Shown here: one piece after another, positions 46,337 to 58,216 of the stretch
How positions within the stretch are numbered: position 1 is the first letter of the stretch
Layout: the number at the start of each line of letters is the position of its first letter
NCBI RefSeq assembly: GCF_028009165.1
Contig: NC_079243.1
Span: forward strand, 1,488,001 to 1,552,000
From: Akanthomyces muscarius
Lineage: Eukaryota; Ascomycota; Sordariomycetes; Hypocreales; Cordycipitaceae
Length of the DNA: 64,000 bases
Direction of reading: 5' to 3'
Notes under the pieces: generated by a model
The model's input: only the letters and a program-made list of their open reading frames with translations
What the model was told of the DNA's origin: nothing
Database searches by the model: none
Position numbers and translations under genes: made by a program

Positions 46337-47119
46337 GCCGGTCCGACCTTTTTCCCGACAAGGGGAACATCTCGAATCAGAGAGCCTGCTGTGCGGATCT
46401 GTTTCGATACAACGGGTTCCCGTCCCTGTGATCCCTCCTGCATAAACTATCCCAATTTTTTCTCGTCAGCATCATCGCCGACGGGAGGGTATCGGGCTTA
46501 CTGTACACACTGTCTTCTCTCTCAAACCCTTTTTTGCTAGAATCTCTATCATTCGAGGGTCCCACGACAGTATCTGGAGTGGATTGCGTTTCTTCATCAC
46601 GAGACGGCCATGGTGGGAGAGACGTCATGGTTGTCAAAATCAAATCAAATGTTTTCATTTCCAATCTCTTCCTTCTTCTTCCCGTGTGTGTGCTTATGTG
46701 TGTGTTGCATCTGCGTGCGATTTTCAGACTGTCACCACCTTTTTAGACCGGTACGCTGTTGAGCACTAATACTTGCGAGACCATTTTATAGACCAAGAGA
46801 ATACATGGACTTCGTAACATTGACGGCTTCTCTTTCTTCGCTAGTAAACAAGACACCAGACTCTCGTGGTGCGAGGCCTCCTCGATAATGATACACCGCC
46901 AGTCTTGACTTATAAACGTGATAATCTACATGAAAGATAGGTATAGGTCATTTTTGTTTCAGTTTAATATTCTAGGCTGGCGTGGTAAATGTAAAACAAC
47001 ACATGATGAATAAAAAAAAAGATAATTACCACCACCTAGAATCCGCCAATATTGTTTTGTTCCAACCCGAAAGGACGTGACCAATGCCCATACACTTCTC
47101 CATCACCCATTCAAACCCT
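46337..47119. other. Convergent intergenic region (eIF1A / WASP)
   Basis: About 780 bp between two gene tails. T-rich and AT-rich in places (46940-47010). No supported gene. Confidence 0.5.
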
Positions 47120-49086
47120 CTACCATTCGTCATCGTCGTCTTCATCATCTGTAGCAGAATTGTTAACATCGACATTTCAAATCACGAAGCCAGACGAAAT
47201 TTAACTTACCACTCTTGGCAACCTTGTCCTTGCGCTTCTGCAGCGCCGCTGCCAACGCATCTGCCATACCACCGCCTGCACCCGCACCCGCGCCACCAGC
47301 TGCCGCTGCTGCCGCGCTACCACCAGCACCACCCTCGGCGCCGCCCACCTGCGCAGAGCTTCGGTCGCGGATCTGGGTCCTGTCCACTTTTTTCAGCGCG
47401 CCAATGCCACCCGCCTTTTGGATATCGCCCATCACGGCTGCTCGGCTGCCTTCGGGCTTGGGCAGAGCTGGTGGTGGGGGCCCGTTGTCGCGCGGCGGCA
47501 TCGGAGGAGGAGGGGGAGGAGGACCACCACCGCCAGTCGGGGGTAGTGGTGGAGGGGGAGGAGGGCCTCCGGCACCGCCAGGAGGAGGAGGCGGAGGAGG
47601 TGGAGGAGGAATGCCGGCAGAAGTTGGAGGAGGAGGAACGCCAGCGGTAGGAGGTGGTGGGATGGGTCGGCTGCTGGAGGGAGGAAGAGGTGGTGGTGCG
47701 CCGCCAGGTGCAACTTTCGGTGGCAGAGGAGGAGGCGCCGGAGCTGCGTGTGAGTCGTTTCGAGGAGGGGGGGGAGGAGGACCGCCGCGGCTGGGCAGTG
47801 CGGGTGCTGGTGGTCCGGATGGTGCGCGCTGTCCGGTGAAGGCAGGAGGAACAGCATGCGCGCGTTGGGGAGAGTCGGGCTCCAATGGCGTCTTGGCAGG
47901 TCGTGGAGGAGGAGGGGGGCCTGCGCCGGGGGCCTGAGACGGTGCTGAGGGTGTCGAGGGAACCGGTCGTCGCTTGACTGGCTCGGGCAGGTTGGCGAAC
48001 TTGCCAGCCTCGGCCAGCGGCGGCGGCGCGCGAAACCTGGGTCGTTCGGGTTCGGGGGGGGATGTTGGGGGGGACGGCGATCGCGGCTCGGGTGTTGATG
48101 TATCGGCTTTTGTCGATCTTCGCGGCGCCGGCGGCGGGGGAGGTCCATTCTTCTTGGCCGAGCCTGCGGGTGGTGGTGGTGGAGGAGGAGGAGCACGTCC
48201 GCCGCCACTGCTGCCGTTGGTGCGCGGTGCGGGCGGTGGTGGTGGTGGTGCCGCTGCTGACGATGTGTCGAGCCCTCCGCCATTCATCTTTTCCTGCTCC
48301 TCGCGCAGAAAGTCGACAATAAACTCCTGGTTTTCTTTGATAAAGTCGTCCGTCAAGCCCTTGTCGCTCAGGTCCTTGCCAAAGTGCTCGCGCCACAGCG
48401 GATCAAAGGCGTCGAGCAGCGCAAACTCGGACTGCGTCGGCAGCAGCCCGAAGCTGCTGCCATTCATCAGCGTCGACGACGAGTGCTGCGGCCCGGGCGG
48501 CGGCGGGGGAAGGCTGCTCGTGCGGACGGGGTCGGGAGTCGGCGCGGAAGAGTGGCGGTGGAAGAGGCCACCGAGCAGGCTGTGCTTCTCCTTGGTCTGG
48601 CCTCCTGCTCCTGCTCCTCCAAACGGCGTAGATTTCGTGGCGCGGCTCGCATTCTTTTCTCGATCGTCCATTTTCTTCTTGAACTGCTTGGCTTCCTTTT
48701 CGTCGACGAAGCTGAGGCCGGCAAGGCAGTCCTCGAGCTCAAAGGTGTGGAAAAAGGTTCGGTCCTGGTTGTAGCTCCAGCTGTCAAAGATTTCCTGGTC
48801 CCAGATGACGCCACGGGTGGTCGGCTTCCCACGTTAGTAAATAATGATACGAGTATCCTTACACGAGAGCGCGTACCGAGATATCCACCATCTTGAGCCA
48901 GTATGTGTTGCCAACCAGGTCATTCGCCAGGACAACGGCCCCTTGCAGGCCCGTGTACGTCCATTTTGTCGGGTCCGGGTAGGCGACGTATAGCTTGGCG
49001 ACGGCGACGGCTTGGATCTTGTTGGACTGCTTGGGGACGAACCGCTTCACGGTGTCCTTGTCCTCGTCGTTGAGGATGGACGGCAT
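47120..49086 (-). CDS. WASP homologue (Las17/Bee1), 617 aa, 3 exons
   Basis: Activator of Arp2/3-driven actin assembly at endocytic sites. Exons 49086-48877, 48824-47210 and 47148-47120 join in frame. The WH1 (EVH1) domain covers about residues 1-110 (YPDPTKWTYTGLQGAVVLAND, then TTRGVIWDQEIFDSW, FFHTFE). A middle fungal region includes PLWREHFGKDLSDKGL. Residues about 220-520 are proline-rich with many poly-Pro tracts for SH3 and profilin binding. The WH2 segment is MGDIQKAGGIGALKKVD. A short helix (ALAAALQKRKDKVAKS) and an acidic tail ending in Glu-Trp, supplied by the 29-nt last exon, complete the Arp2/3-binding VCA module. Confidence 0.95.
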
Positions 49087-49918
49087 GCTGGCGCCTGGGA
49101 GGCTACAGCCTGCTCGCGCGACAGTGCTGTGCGGGGCTGGGAGGACGACGCCTCAAGAGACAAGCGATTGGGACAGCTAAGCAATTGAAGCGACGAGTAG
49201 ACAGTCAGGCGTTGAGCTTGTCAGGAGCGGCGCCGTGCTGGGGTGTGGGATAGCAGCCAAAGGTGAAGGAGTGACGAAAGAGCGAGGCTGTGGAGGATCA
49301 GTGGCCAGCACTGACGACTGGACTGACGTGAGTTTCCCCGTTGTTCGTCGTGCCCACCTTACCGGGCGGCCGCCCCGCTCAGGCAGCTCCGGCGCGGCGC
49401 GGCGCCAACAGAACCCAGCCTACCCTAGACAGCTCCTGGACATGAATGAGAGCGCATGTCTTTACACGAGCATGTACAGCTACAGTCTACGGGCTTTATC
49501 AAAAGTTTGGGGTCTCTAATGCTTGGAAATGGCATTTAGAAAGGCAAGTAGTTGACATTTTGGTATTGTTGAAACGGAGTCAGCTACATTGCTGCGTGGC
49601 GTATTACCACGGAAACACAGCAGCCAACATGGCAACAACGTTGGTATCTCATTTTTCTATCAAAAAGGCATTTTTTGTGCATCAGGATAAAGCAAAATGC
49701 ACAACGAGGCGAAATAACCTTCACTTTTACCACGATACTTTGGTGTGGCTGACGCCCACAAACCTTTTCGACAGCCACAAGGATTATTCTTCTCTTACAG
49801 CATACATAAACAGGAGCATCTTCAATTAGATAGAATATCAGACAGTCCGAAAAGACTAACTTTCTCATTTCCTCAGCCACTTGTAATCAATCCCATTGCT
49901 ACAGTAATCGGAAGCGCC
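49087..49918. other. Intergenic region
   Basis: About 830 bp. The left part is the WASP promoter; the right part is AT-rich. Open frames at 49446-49829 show no protein character. Confidence 0.45.
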
Positions 49919-51122
49919 ATGTCCAACTTCAACCTAGAAACGCAAGCCCTCGGGCGTGTCCGCCTCGGAGGCGTCAAACCCAAGAGTATTAGATATTTCC
50001 GAGTCTGACTCGTGGATTCATGTTGACTCCGAGGGTTATACGTCTGACCTTGGCAATGTGGAATCCGCCGATCTCGCGGCTTGTATCCTCAATGCTGAAG
50101 ACAGTGTAGCAAAGCGGCCATCTCGTCGGCACTGTCTCTGCGACAAGGCATCAAAGTGTCGCTCTATCCGCAAAGGAGCAGCGAACCGGCGCCGATCCCG
50201 CAGGAGGGCAACGAAGCGCAAGCAAGCAAGTCGTGGCTTTTCTCCCCATGACGGTTCTCAGACAGACAATTCTGAACTAGATAATCCCGAACTGGAGAAC
50301 CCCGAACTGGAAATTCCCTAGCTAAACAATCCCGAAATTGGCGAGCTCACCGTTCGTGAGATTGACGTATCTGGAATACACATTCCTCGACTGGACATTG
50401 ATGGACGCGTTATTCCTCACGATCCAGAGATTGACGGCCCTCAGCACCAAGGTCCTCTGATCGACAATACTGGTTCAGAGCTTCCTGGACATCCCGAGCG
50501 TCATGTCGAGGCTTCTCGGAGGAATAATGCCCCAGTTCAGATTAATGGGCAACGTTTCGCTATACGCCTGGAGCCAGAGACCGATGGCGCTCAAAACCGC
50601 AACGATGCTGCACCCGACAACCGAGCCGGCCCTGCGCAGGCCGAGCCAGGAGGGCTCGCCAGAAAATGGCTTCGATTTCGCCATTTCGTCATCAATGAGC
50701 TCCCGACGTGGCCGCTCGACGGGCAATTCCCCGTGTACGCTACCATCACCTTTATCTACATCTTGCTGTGCGAGCTTATCATGTTCATGGTCGTTATCCT
50801 CTCCGTGGGTGCGCTCAACATCATGCTCCAGATGGAATCCGGCCCCCGAGCCGTCTCACAGCAGATCCTCAAGGACATACCCTTTGCGTACTTGAGACAT
50901 ATGACAATCCTATTCTCCTGCTCAGTCGTGGTGGACGGGTTCACTGTGTTCCACCTGGGACCGCCAGAAGAGCACGGACTGCGCCTGTTTCCCATGCTCT
51001 ACCTGCACCGGCAGTCAGCCCGGCTTTGCGTGCCAGTTGCCAACAGACTTCTGGACCTGTACACAGTCATCTCAGTAGTCAACTGCGCACTTCTCGGATA
51101 CAGATTACTTTCTGCCAATTAA
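49919..51122 (+). pseudogene. Broken membrane-protein gene with an in-frame TAG
   Basis: One reading frame from about 49938 to 51122 is open except for a TAG at 50319-50321. The upstream half is Arg/Lys-rich (CLCDKASKCRSIRKG) and ends in pentapeptide repeats of the type Leu-Asp/Glu-Asn-Pro-Glu; the stop sits exactly where the Glu codon of the third repeat belongs, so one G-to-T change explains it. Downstream, 267 codons stay open: an acidic, Asn/Pro-rich segment and then membrane helices (ATITFIYILLCELIMFMVVIL near 50740, and one or two more). No good ATG exists in this frame; the ATG at 49919 is in another phase, so a start-side frameshift or an unseen upstream exon (AG at 49936) is also needed. 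It ends 71 bp from the tail of the ABCC gene. Family unknown. Stop readthrough is a less likely alternative. Confidence 0.6.
50277..50336 (+). repeat. Four 15-bp tandem units (Leu-x-Asn-Pro-Glu)
   Basis: Degenerate 15-bp units such as CTAGATAATCCCGAA, CTGGAGAACCCCGAA, CTGGAAATTCCCTAG and CTAAACAATCCCGAA. The third carries TAG where its neighbours have GAA. Confidence 0.85.
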
Positions 51123-51193
51123 ATTCATGGTATAAATATTACTTTTGGGCCTTGATCAGCCGCAAGATCAGGTATAATCATCATGGACCCGGT

Positions 51194-54100
51194 TCACTCA
51201 TCATCATCACTGCCCAGGCTGCTGGAGCCTCGCGTTCCGGCCCTCTTCATCGCTGCCAGCATCGATGGTTGAGCAAGCAGCACCCCGGGGGCATCAAACT
51301 CCATCAACTCCCCCTTTTGCAAGACCACAACCTTGTCATACCGCTCAATATACCCCAGGCGATGAACCACGGAAAGCACTGTTTTACCTGCAAACTCAGT
51401 CTCCAGCACTTCTTGCATAATCTCTTCCGTTTTGTGGTCGACGCTGCCAATTTTTTTAGTAAGTTTATTCGCGACTTGAGGACGAGCTGGAGAACTGACC
51501 TGCTGGTAGCTTCGTCGAGAATGAGGATCGGGCTTTTCCTCACCATGGCCCTAGCCATGCAAATTAACTGCCGCTCGCCCACGGACCAGGACGTGAGAGG
51601 CATGTCGGAGTCGACACCACCGGCGGCTTCGATACGCTCCCAAAGGCCAAGCCGTTTCAGCGAGGCTATAATGTCACCGTCATTGGCGATTTCGAATGGA
51701 TCGACATTTTGGCGTACCGACCCAGGCATCAAAAACGGCTCTTGAGGAACAATATTGATGAGCGCACGCAGTTCATTAGGTACGATATTGTGGATGTCAA
51801 CGTCGTCAATGATAAGTTCGCCATTGATGTGTATCATGTGGAGCAAACTCAGAATGAGCGACGTCTTGCCACTGCCAGAGCGGCCGCAAATGGCAACCTT
51901 TTCGCCAGCCTTGATTGACAGCGTTAGTCCCTTGAGAACAGACGGTCCGATTTCCCTGTAGAAAATATCTATTAGATAGAGCTTCAGTCAAGATTGAAAT
52001 CAACACTCACTTGTAAGATGCGATGACGTTTCTGAACTCGATATTGCCCGCGCTCGGCCAGTTCGGCGGAGGGCTCTCTGGCTGCAAGATGCCCAGCTCC
52101 TCTTCTTCAGGCACAGTGTTGTCCTTGAACTCCTTGATACGACCAACAGCACCGATCGAAGTTTCAAGTGAAGTCCACATTTTGATGAGCTGCGTCAGTG
52201 CAGAGTTGAAAGTCATGACAGTAACGAGAGCTACACCAACGCTTCCCGGTGAGAACTTGTCTCGCCAGGTGACAACAATAGCAATGAGTATCAACACCAG
52301 CGCGGAAACAAGCGCATCCAGCACGAGAGCGAGCCATTGCTGGATGCAGTAGAGCAGATACACTGGCTTCTGAGAGCGATTGAGGAGACGTTGCAGGCCC
52401 AGCTGGCACGAATGCTGCCATCCGAACGCCCTCAATGTGGCGGCACCGTTCTTAGACTCGAGAAACTGTAGGTAGACGGGCGCCTTGGCTTCAATGTCCA
52501 AGAGTCGTACCTGGCGCGATGTGCGAAGGTAGATGCGCTGAATAACATAGATGGCTGCGAGAAATATGGGCAGCGAGGCGGTCAGGTAGCGTCCGAACAC
52601 GGCCAAAAGAATCATCTTCGCAATGCACTCATAAAATGAGGCAAGATAATTGATAATGATGATTGGGAGCTCAATGCCAATCAGCTCCATGTCCTGGCTG
52701 AAGCGGTTTGTGATGTTACCAACGTCGGTCTCCTGGAAGAAGAGCAGCGGAGCCCGAATGACGGCGTTCAAAAGATCCGTGTGCAAATTCCTCGAGGAGA
52801 TGGAGATCATGTTGACAAAGACGAGCCAGCAGAGGCAAAACAGTAGGGCTCCAGAAATGATTCCTAGGGCAGCGTAGACGCCTAGGTACATGCCGTTGTT
52901 GGCATGGCCAGGATGTTTGGCGTTGGCCGAGGACCACAGATCAATCCAGACGACGCCGAACTCGTTGCAAAAGATGTACAGCCCGGCGCCAGCAAGCATG
53001 ATAATCACCTTTATGTATCCGGAGGAGTGCATGTAGTAGCGGTATACAGAAGGGACTCCGTGCGTGCGTTTGAGATCTGCGGCCTCCTCATTGAGTGCAG
53101 AGAGCGCGTCCTCGGCCGTCTCGATGCGTGCAAGAGCTTGCGCATCAGCCTTCTTGGTCACGTTTATCTCCTCATCATCCGTTTCGGTCGCAGGATCCTC
53201 AATCTGAAAGCCAGACGAGAATCCGTCGCTTGACTGCAGCGAGGCAACAGTCCGCGATTCGACAATCGTGCCCTGGTCGACCACCAACACATCGTCGGCC
53301 ATCATCATGAGATACTTGGAATGCGTCACGAGAACGATGGTGGAGCCGCTTCGGCGCAAGAGACCAGAGCGTCCAAAAAGCTTGTCCGAGATGTGGGCAA
53401 TGTTGGCATTGTCGACGCCACTCAAGACATCGTCCAGCAGGATAACCGGCTCCCGCGAGAAGACAGCTCGAGCCAAGCTGACACGTTGCCTTTGGCCGCC
53501 GCTCAGCTTGCTGCCACTGTCGCCAATTTCTGTTTGATCGCCGCCGGGCAGGCCATTAATGTCGCTTTCCAATCCGCAGGCTGAAACAACGGCCCGATAC
53601 CATTCATCATCAGTTGGGCCCGAGCAGCCGTATGTGATGTTGCTTTTGAGAGTACCATTCACCAACCAAGGAACTTGGGAGCAGTAGGCCGCCGTAGCAA
53701 ACTTGCGTTCTGTGCGGCCGCGGACGTCAACTGTCTCTCCTAGAATGCTCTCGAGCAAGGTTGACTTGCCGCTGCCAGTGCGACCCACGATGGCAGTGAA
53801 GCGTCCTCTGAGGATAGACGCGTTGATATTCTTGAGCACAGGCGGGCTAGCTTTAGCCCACGCAAAGTCCTGATCGACAAAACTCACAACAGACTCGCCA
53901 GAGCCCGTCAAGTGGCCTGGCATAGCTTGTAAAGAAATTGCGGATGCATTCTTTTCCGGGGCAATGTTATTGCCCGCCTGGGGCAGCAGACCGGGGTGGA
54001 CGGGCTGGCGGTAGTACTCTTGCATTCGGTCAAAGCAACTGAGGCACTCGTATACACTTGGTATGGCTTGGATGAACATCAGAGTGGGTTCCGTTAAAAG

Positions 54101-55881
54101 CGCAATGAGTGACAAGGATGTAAAGGCCTTGCTAGCCAGGAAGGAGTTGTCGTGACGGGCGTTGGCTATGGCGACAAAAACGATGAACGTCACCACGGGC
54201 GCAAACATCATGGGTGAGTTTGCTATATAGATTAGCAAAGTTGGTAAAGGAGAGAATATTCTGGAGAGAATGATGAGCCGGTGAAACTTACAAAAGAAAA
54301 TTTGCCCAATCAAGGTCCATCTATAGCGAGTGGAATTTTCAATTTCCACATCGCGGGCTTTGTAGATGACTGAAAACATCCTCGAACTGAGACCCAGCAT
54401 CTTGACCGTCCTCATGTTGGCCAGCATGTTTGTAGTGAGACGCAGCCGCTCTTCAACCTTTTCGATCCATGCGCGCTGGTACTTTTTGGCGAGCGTGGCA
54501 ATGACAAAAGCCAGTAAGACAAAAGTGAGCACGAGCAGACCCGGGACGGCGCACGCCACAAAAATTTGTCGCTCGAGCAGGTACACAGCAATGATGATTT
54601 CAATAGGCGACGCCCACACTTCGTGGATCGTGCGAAAGCCAGTCGAGATGCGCTCCACGTCGGCGCCCATGAGCGTCAGCCCGTCAATGTCGCCGAGGTC
54701 CAGGCCGCGCGCCTCCACCGTCTGCTGATAGATGACGGAGATGAGGCCGCCGCGGAGGCCAATGATGAATCGGTTCGAGTAGTAGCGGTAGAGGGCCATG
54801 GAGATGGCCATGCCGGCGTACACGAGAGCGTAGGCGCCAATCAGCCCGTTGCCAATGTTTTGCGGTGCGTGTCTGTCGCCGATGAATTCGAGCATGTTGT
54901 TGATCATAAAGGGCTGGGCAAACTTGAAGCCAATCAGGAAGAGTCGCGGGATGACGGCCGAAACGAATGACGAAGCAAACGCGCGAGCGCAAGCTGCGAC
55001 AAAGGCATTCTTCTTAAACAAGTCGGCTGTTTTCTGTTAGCGGATCCGGCCTTTTTTTCTTTTAGTAAATCGTCGTGCTCATACTCTTCTTCAATTGACT
55101 CTGTAGTTTATGGTGCAGCTTGTCCGCCGAGATACGGTAGTCGAGCTCGGGAAGGTCCTCGACCGTCAGAAAATTGTGATAGCCTCGTGAGAGAGTGCTG
55201 AGCACCCAAACATAGCCACTGATGCCCCAGAAGCCGATAAAGGGCTCCGGGCCGGAGTGCGCCAGCTTCTCCGGCTGGCGCAGGCTCGCTCTCTTGCCAG
55301 TCGACTCCAGCACCAGGACAGCAGTTGTCAGCAGCAGAGCGACCGTCTTGATGGCGGAGGCGGCTGTGCTGTCCGGAATGAGCCAGAGTGTGCGCGCCCG
55401 AGCAATATCTAGTAATACGAGCGCGGACAGGTACAAAGTCAAGGTTGTGGATGGTTGTTCGGAGCGGTGGTGCTGCAGCCACGACAGCGCAACGGCCGCG
55501 CCCGTGGCAATGAGCGACAAAACATCAGCGGCAATCGAAGCGCCAGTATGTAGTTTTTCGTTTTTGATTCTCAGTCCTAGAAAAATAGCCTGAAATACCA
55601 AGAGGACTGAGAAGACGGCCTTGGGGGGGTTTCTTGTTAGTCGGCGGCGCAGTGGGGAGGGCAATCGGCTTGTACAATACCAATTTCAGGCCAAATAGCG
55701 TCGAGCTTCTGACAATGCGTCGTTGCCGTGATAAGCCAATTAACGGAATGGCTGCAATCAAGATGAAAATGGCACTCGGCACTGCGCTGAAGACGACATC
55801 TTCAAAGTATAGTGTAAAATCGAATGACCGACAAGCGCTATCGACTCGAGGGCCAAACTGGGCATCGCACGACACCACCAT
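51194..55881 (-). CDS. ABCC-type full ABC transporter (1462 aa, 6 exons)
   Basis: Multidrug-resistance-protein-like exporter, TMD0-TMD1-NBD1-TMD2-NBD2. Exons 55881-55681, 55619-55085, 55026-54292, 54222-52011, 51955-51500 and 51443-51194 join in frame; intron 54291-54223 is a multiple of three without a stop, so it is invisible to simple frame calling, but it has GTAAGT/ATATAG borders and removing it restores IFFSNSPMMFAP. NBD1 has Walker A GRTGSGKST, signature LSGGQRQRVSLARA, Walker B VILLDDVLSG and the switch THSKY. NBD2 has Walker A GRSGSGKTS, a divergent signature SWSVGERQ, Walker B ILILDEAT and the switch VHRLGY. The NBD1 Asp in place of the catalytic Glu is usual for ABCC. The likely substrate class is amphipathic drugs or conjugates; the location is plasma or vacuolar membrane. 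Confidence 0.92.
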
Positions 55882-57500
55882 CTTTGCGCTTCCAGTATAG
55901 CTTTACAAGATAGTGAGTATTATTTACAACGAGGCTCGCGAATATTTAGGGACTCGAAAAAAAGAAAAGGTCTCGGCGATTGGCATTTTATGACTTGAGC
56001 GGCTCTGGCGTACGAATTACCGGCTCCATTTTCGCAGCCTGATAGGCATCACCGCACTCTCCAGGGCTTTGCCTCTTACGATAGCATCCGGTCGTTGTAT
56101 TCGCGTCCCAGCCTTACAGGGTGGAGCCGAAAGGCTTGTGTACCCGGCCGAGTCAGATTAGGATATAAGCTTCTAGGCAGATGTTTAAGGATCGCATCGC
56201 GATTCAACAAAGACGAGCAAAGGAACGGCATATGCCTAGTCTCATAGTTATCTACTTTCTCGTACAATTCTAAACTCCCTTTTCCGATAAAAAGGCAGCA
56301 AGAAACAAAGGCTTGCAAGAATTCTCAAGACCTCGAGTTGAGCGGATACGCCGCATGGGGCTGAGATGGCGTTGGAGCTGACTGGTCGCCTTGCGGCCAC
56401 GCGTTCTAGGCTCTAGCATGGCCGAATTGTGGAAGTCGTCGACTGGTTTGCGTGTCCAGTGAGTCAGCTATCGTACGCAATTATACGCAACTGGCAAGGA
56501 TGTAGCAATGTTGTTGTGGAAGCTGTCGCAATCAGGTACGTCTAGATTTTTTTCCAGTGCCATGTTTTATTACACTGCTTTCACGTGGGATTTGGCAAAG
56601 GGTAAGCGGAAGCTTTTCCAAAAAAAAAAAAAAAAAAAGTCTACGGACTACGGCCAACGGCATTATTGCTGAGTGATGAACTCGCATTGTCCAGTTGTGC
56701 GGTCGTAGGTCGCAGGCCACGGTCCGACTGCGAAGTTGTCCATGTGGCCTTCATCATTAATGCTTCCAATCGCCAGACCAGTTTTGAAGAATTTACCCTA
56801 TCCTCGACTTGCGAGTGAGCTCTATTGAGTGCGAATTGAGAGGTTGGCCAATGGCGGAGCTAATAGGATGTTATTAGGGGCAGACGCCACACTGAGACTC
56901 CGCAGCCTCGTCAGTGTCGCAACAAGACCTTGGACGAGATGGAACAAATCAAGGGTGCTAAATCAGCACAGAAACTGGAACCCGCCCTACCCACATGCGC
57001 ATGTCTGCATGGATGGCTTGCGCGCTTCAACTGATGCGCTGCAGCATGACAACAAGTGAGACAGCAAGAGGGGACTGTATAATACCCAATTAGGAAAACG
57101 GACATGCAGGCGCAAGTCATGTCCGTCATCAGGCCTGCAACCCAGGGCAGAGGCGCAAATGACATCAGAGCGCAAGACTTGCCTGGGCAGAGTTGCGCTG
57201 TCGCCCTCTCCAACGAACCAGAATCGAGAACACGGACGGCCGTGTGGTAGCTGACGAGTCCGCAAGCTGGTGGCGGCACTCCATGTACCAGTACCAGTAC
57301 GACAAAAGCTTGCTCAGCGGGGACGATTAGCTTGGTTTTGTTTGGGGCAAAAAGGCCAACGTCATCTGGGCCATCTCGGACGTTTACTTGGATGCCCCTC
57401 TAAATACCATCGTCTAGAACTTTACACTTGCATCCCACATCCTCTTCTCTACAACACACGACATCTATCAGATCAGACATCGAATCACATAATCAACATC
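55882..57500. other. Gene-poor region of 1.6 kb
   Basis: The left end is the ABCC promoter. An A18 run lies at 56621-56638. A 122-aa minus-strand Cys-rich frame at 56911-57279 lacks a signal peptide and homology and is probably chance. The right end (57400-57500) is the C/T-rich leader of the 63-aa gene. Confidence 0.45.
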
Positions 57501-57750
57501 ATGGACTCTTCCAAGGATCAAAAGAACAACAACGAGGTACGATGCCGTGTCCCTTCCTGCTCTCTGGCTACTGACGTCACTAACAATGCACCAGGGCGAG
57601 AAGCAATTCTCCATCCAGCCCATCAAGGACAAGGTCGAGCCCGAACTCGCCGCCCACAAGGCCCACGGTCCTGCGATTGTTCAAAACCTTCCTGGCCAGG
57701 AGGGCACCAAGGAAGAGCGCGGCGAGCGCAAGGCCGAGCTCAACAAGTAG
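57501..57750 (+). CDS. Small hydrophilic protein (63 aa, 2 exons)
   Basis: Exon 1 (57501-57536, MDSSKDQKNNNE) is joined in frame to exon 2 (57595-57750) by a 58-nt intron with GTACGA donor, CTAAC branch point and CCAG acceptor. The protein is charged, with no membrane segment and little hydrophobic core; the blocks FSIQPIKDKVEPELAAHK and LPGQEGTKEERGERKAEL look designed rather than random. I think small fungal proteins of this type exist but cannot name a family. A C/T-rich leader precedes the ATG. The intron contains the palindrome TGACGTCA just before the branch point. Confidence 0.6.
57572..57579. promoter_or_regulatory. CRE-like palindrome TGACGTCA in an intron
   Basis: A perfect ATF/CREB-type octamer lies inside the intron of the 63-aa gene, next to the CTAAC branch site. 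It may be chance; binding is not shown. Confidence 0.25.
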
Positions 57751-58216
57751 ATTCCCCCGCGACAGCGATGATGTCACGAAGCGAGGCAGCGACTCACGAG
57801 ACATGACCATGTTGCGACGGCTCTGAACTAGACCCTGCCCGAGAATATACACATATAAACTTTAATAAATAAGAACTTTTCGCTTCCGCTGCAACCTTCA
57901 CTCTGCAATGCAAGCTTGATCTCCCTCGTTGGATCGTGAAGTGCGGGGTGCTGCTTGCGCCTGACCGTTCACATTCACATTCACGGCGGGGTAGCAGTCA
58001 GTGAGGTTATAGCGCCCTTTCCACTGGAACATCCCCTGAAGCACCCACTAAACGCACCGACGCGGCTCTAAAAATGCACTAAATGCGCTAAGAGCATCCA
58101 CTAAGTTAAGGTACCTACCTACCTTACCAAGCTTGAAGCTCTCCATCATCGCCCTCGACATCCCAGCCAAGCTTCTTCCTTCACGACATGCCCTCGCTCC
58201 CAACGCACCGCGCCGA
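57751..58216. other. Intergenic region
   Basis: About 465 bp. AATAAA-like signals follow the 63-aa gene (57863-57871), and a TACCTACCTACCTTACC repeat lies at about 58112-58128 ahead of the XPF start. Confidence 0.5.
58112..58128. repeat. ACCT tetranucleotide repeat
   Basis: TACCTACCTACCTTACC in the promoter of the XPF gene; same motif as the TAGG repeat near 10684. Confidence 0.6.

Noticed and set aside
47215..48774. Plus-strand Gly-rich frames over the WASP gene
   Set aside because: They are the antisense reading of poly-proline codons.
56911..57279. Cys-rich 122-aa minus-strand frame
   Set aside because: Cysteines are scattered, there is no signal peptide, and an alternative frame over the same bases is equally open.
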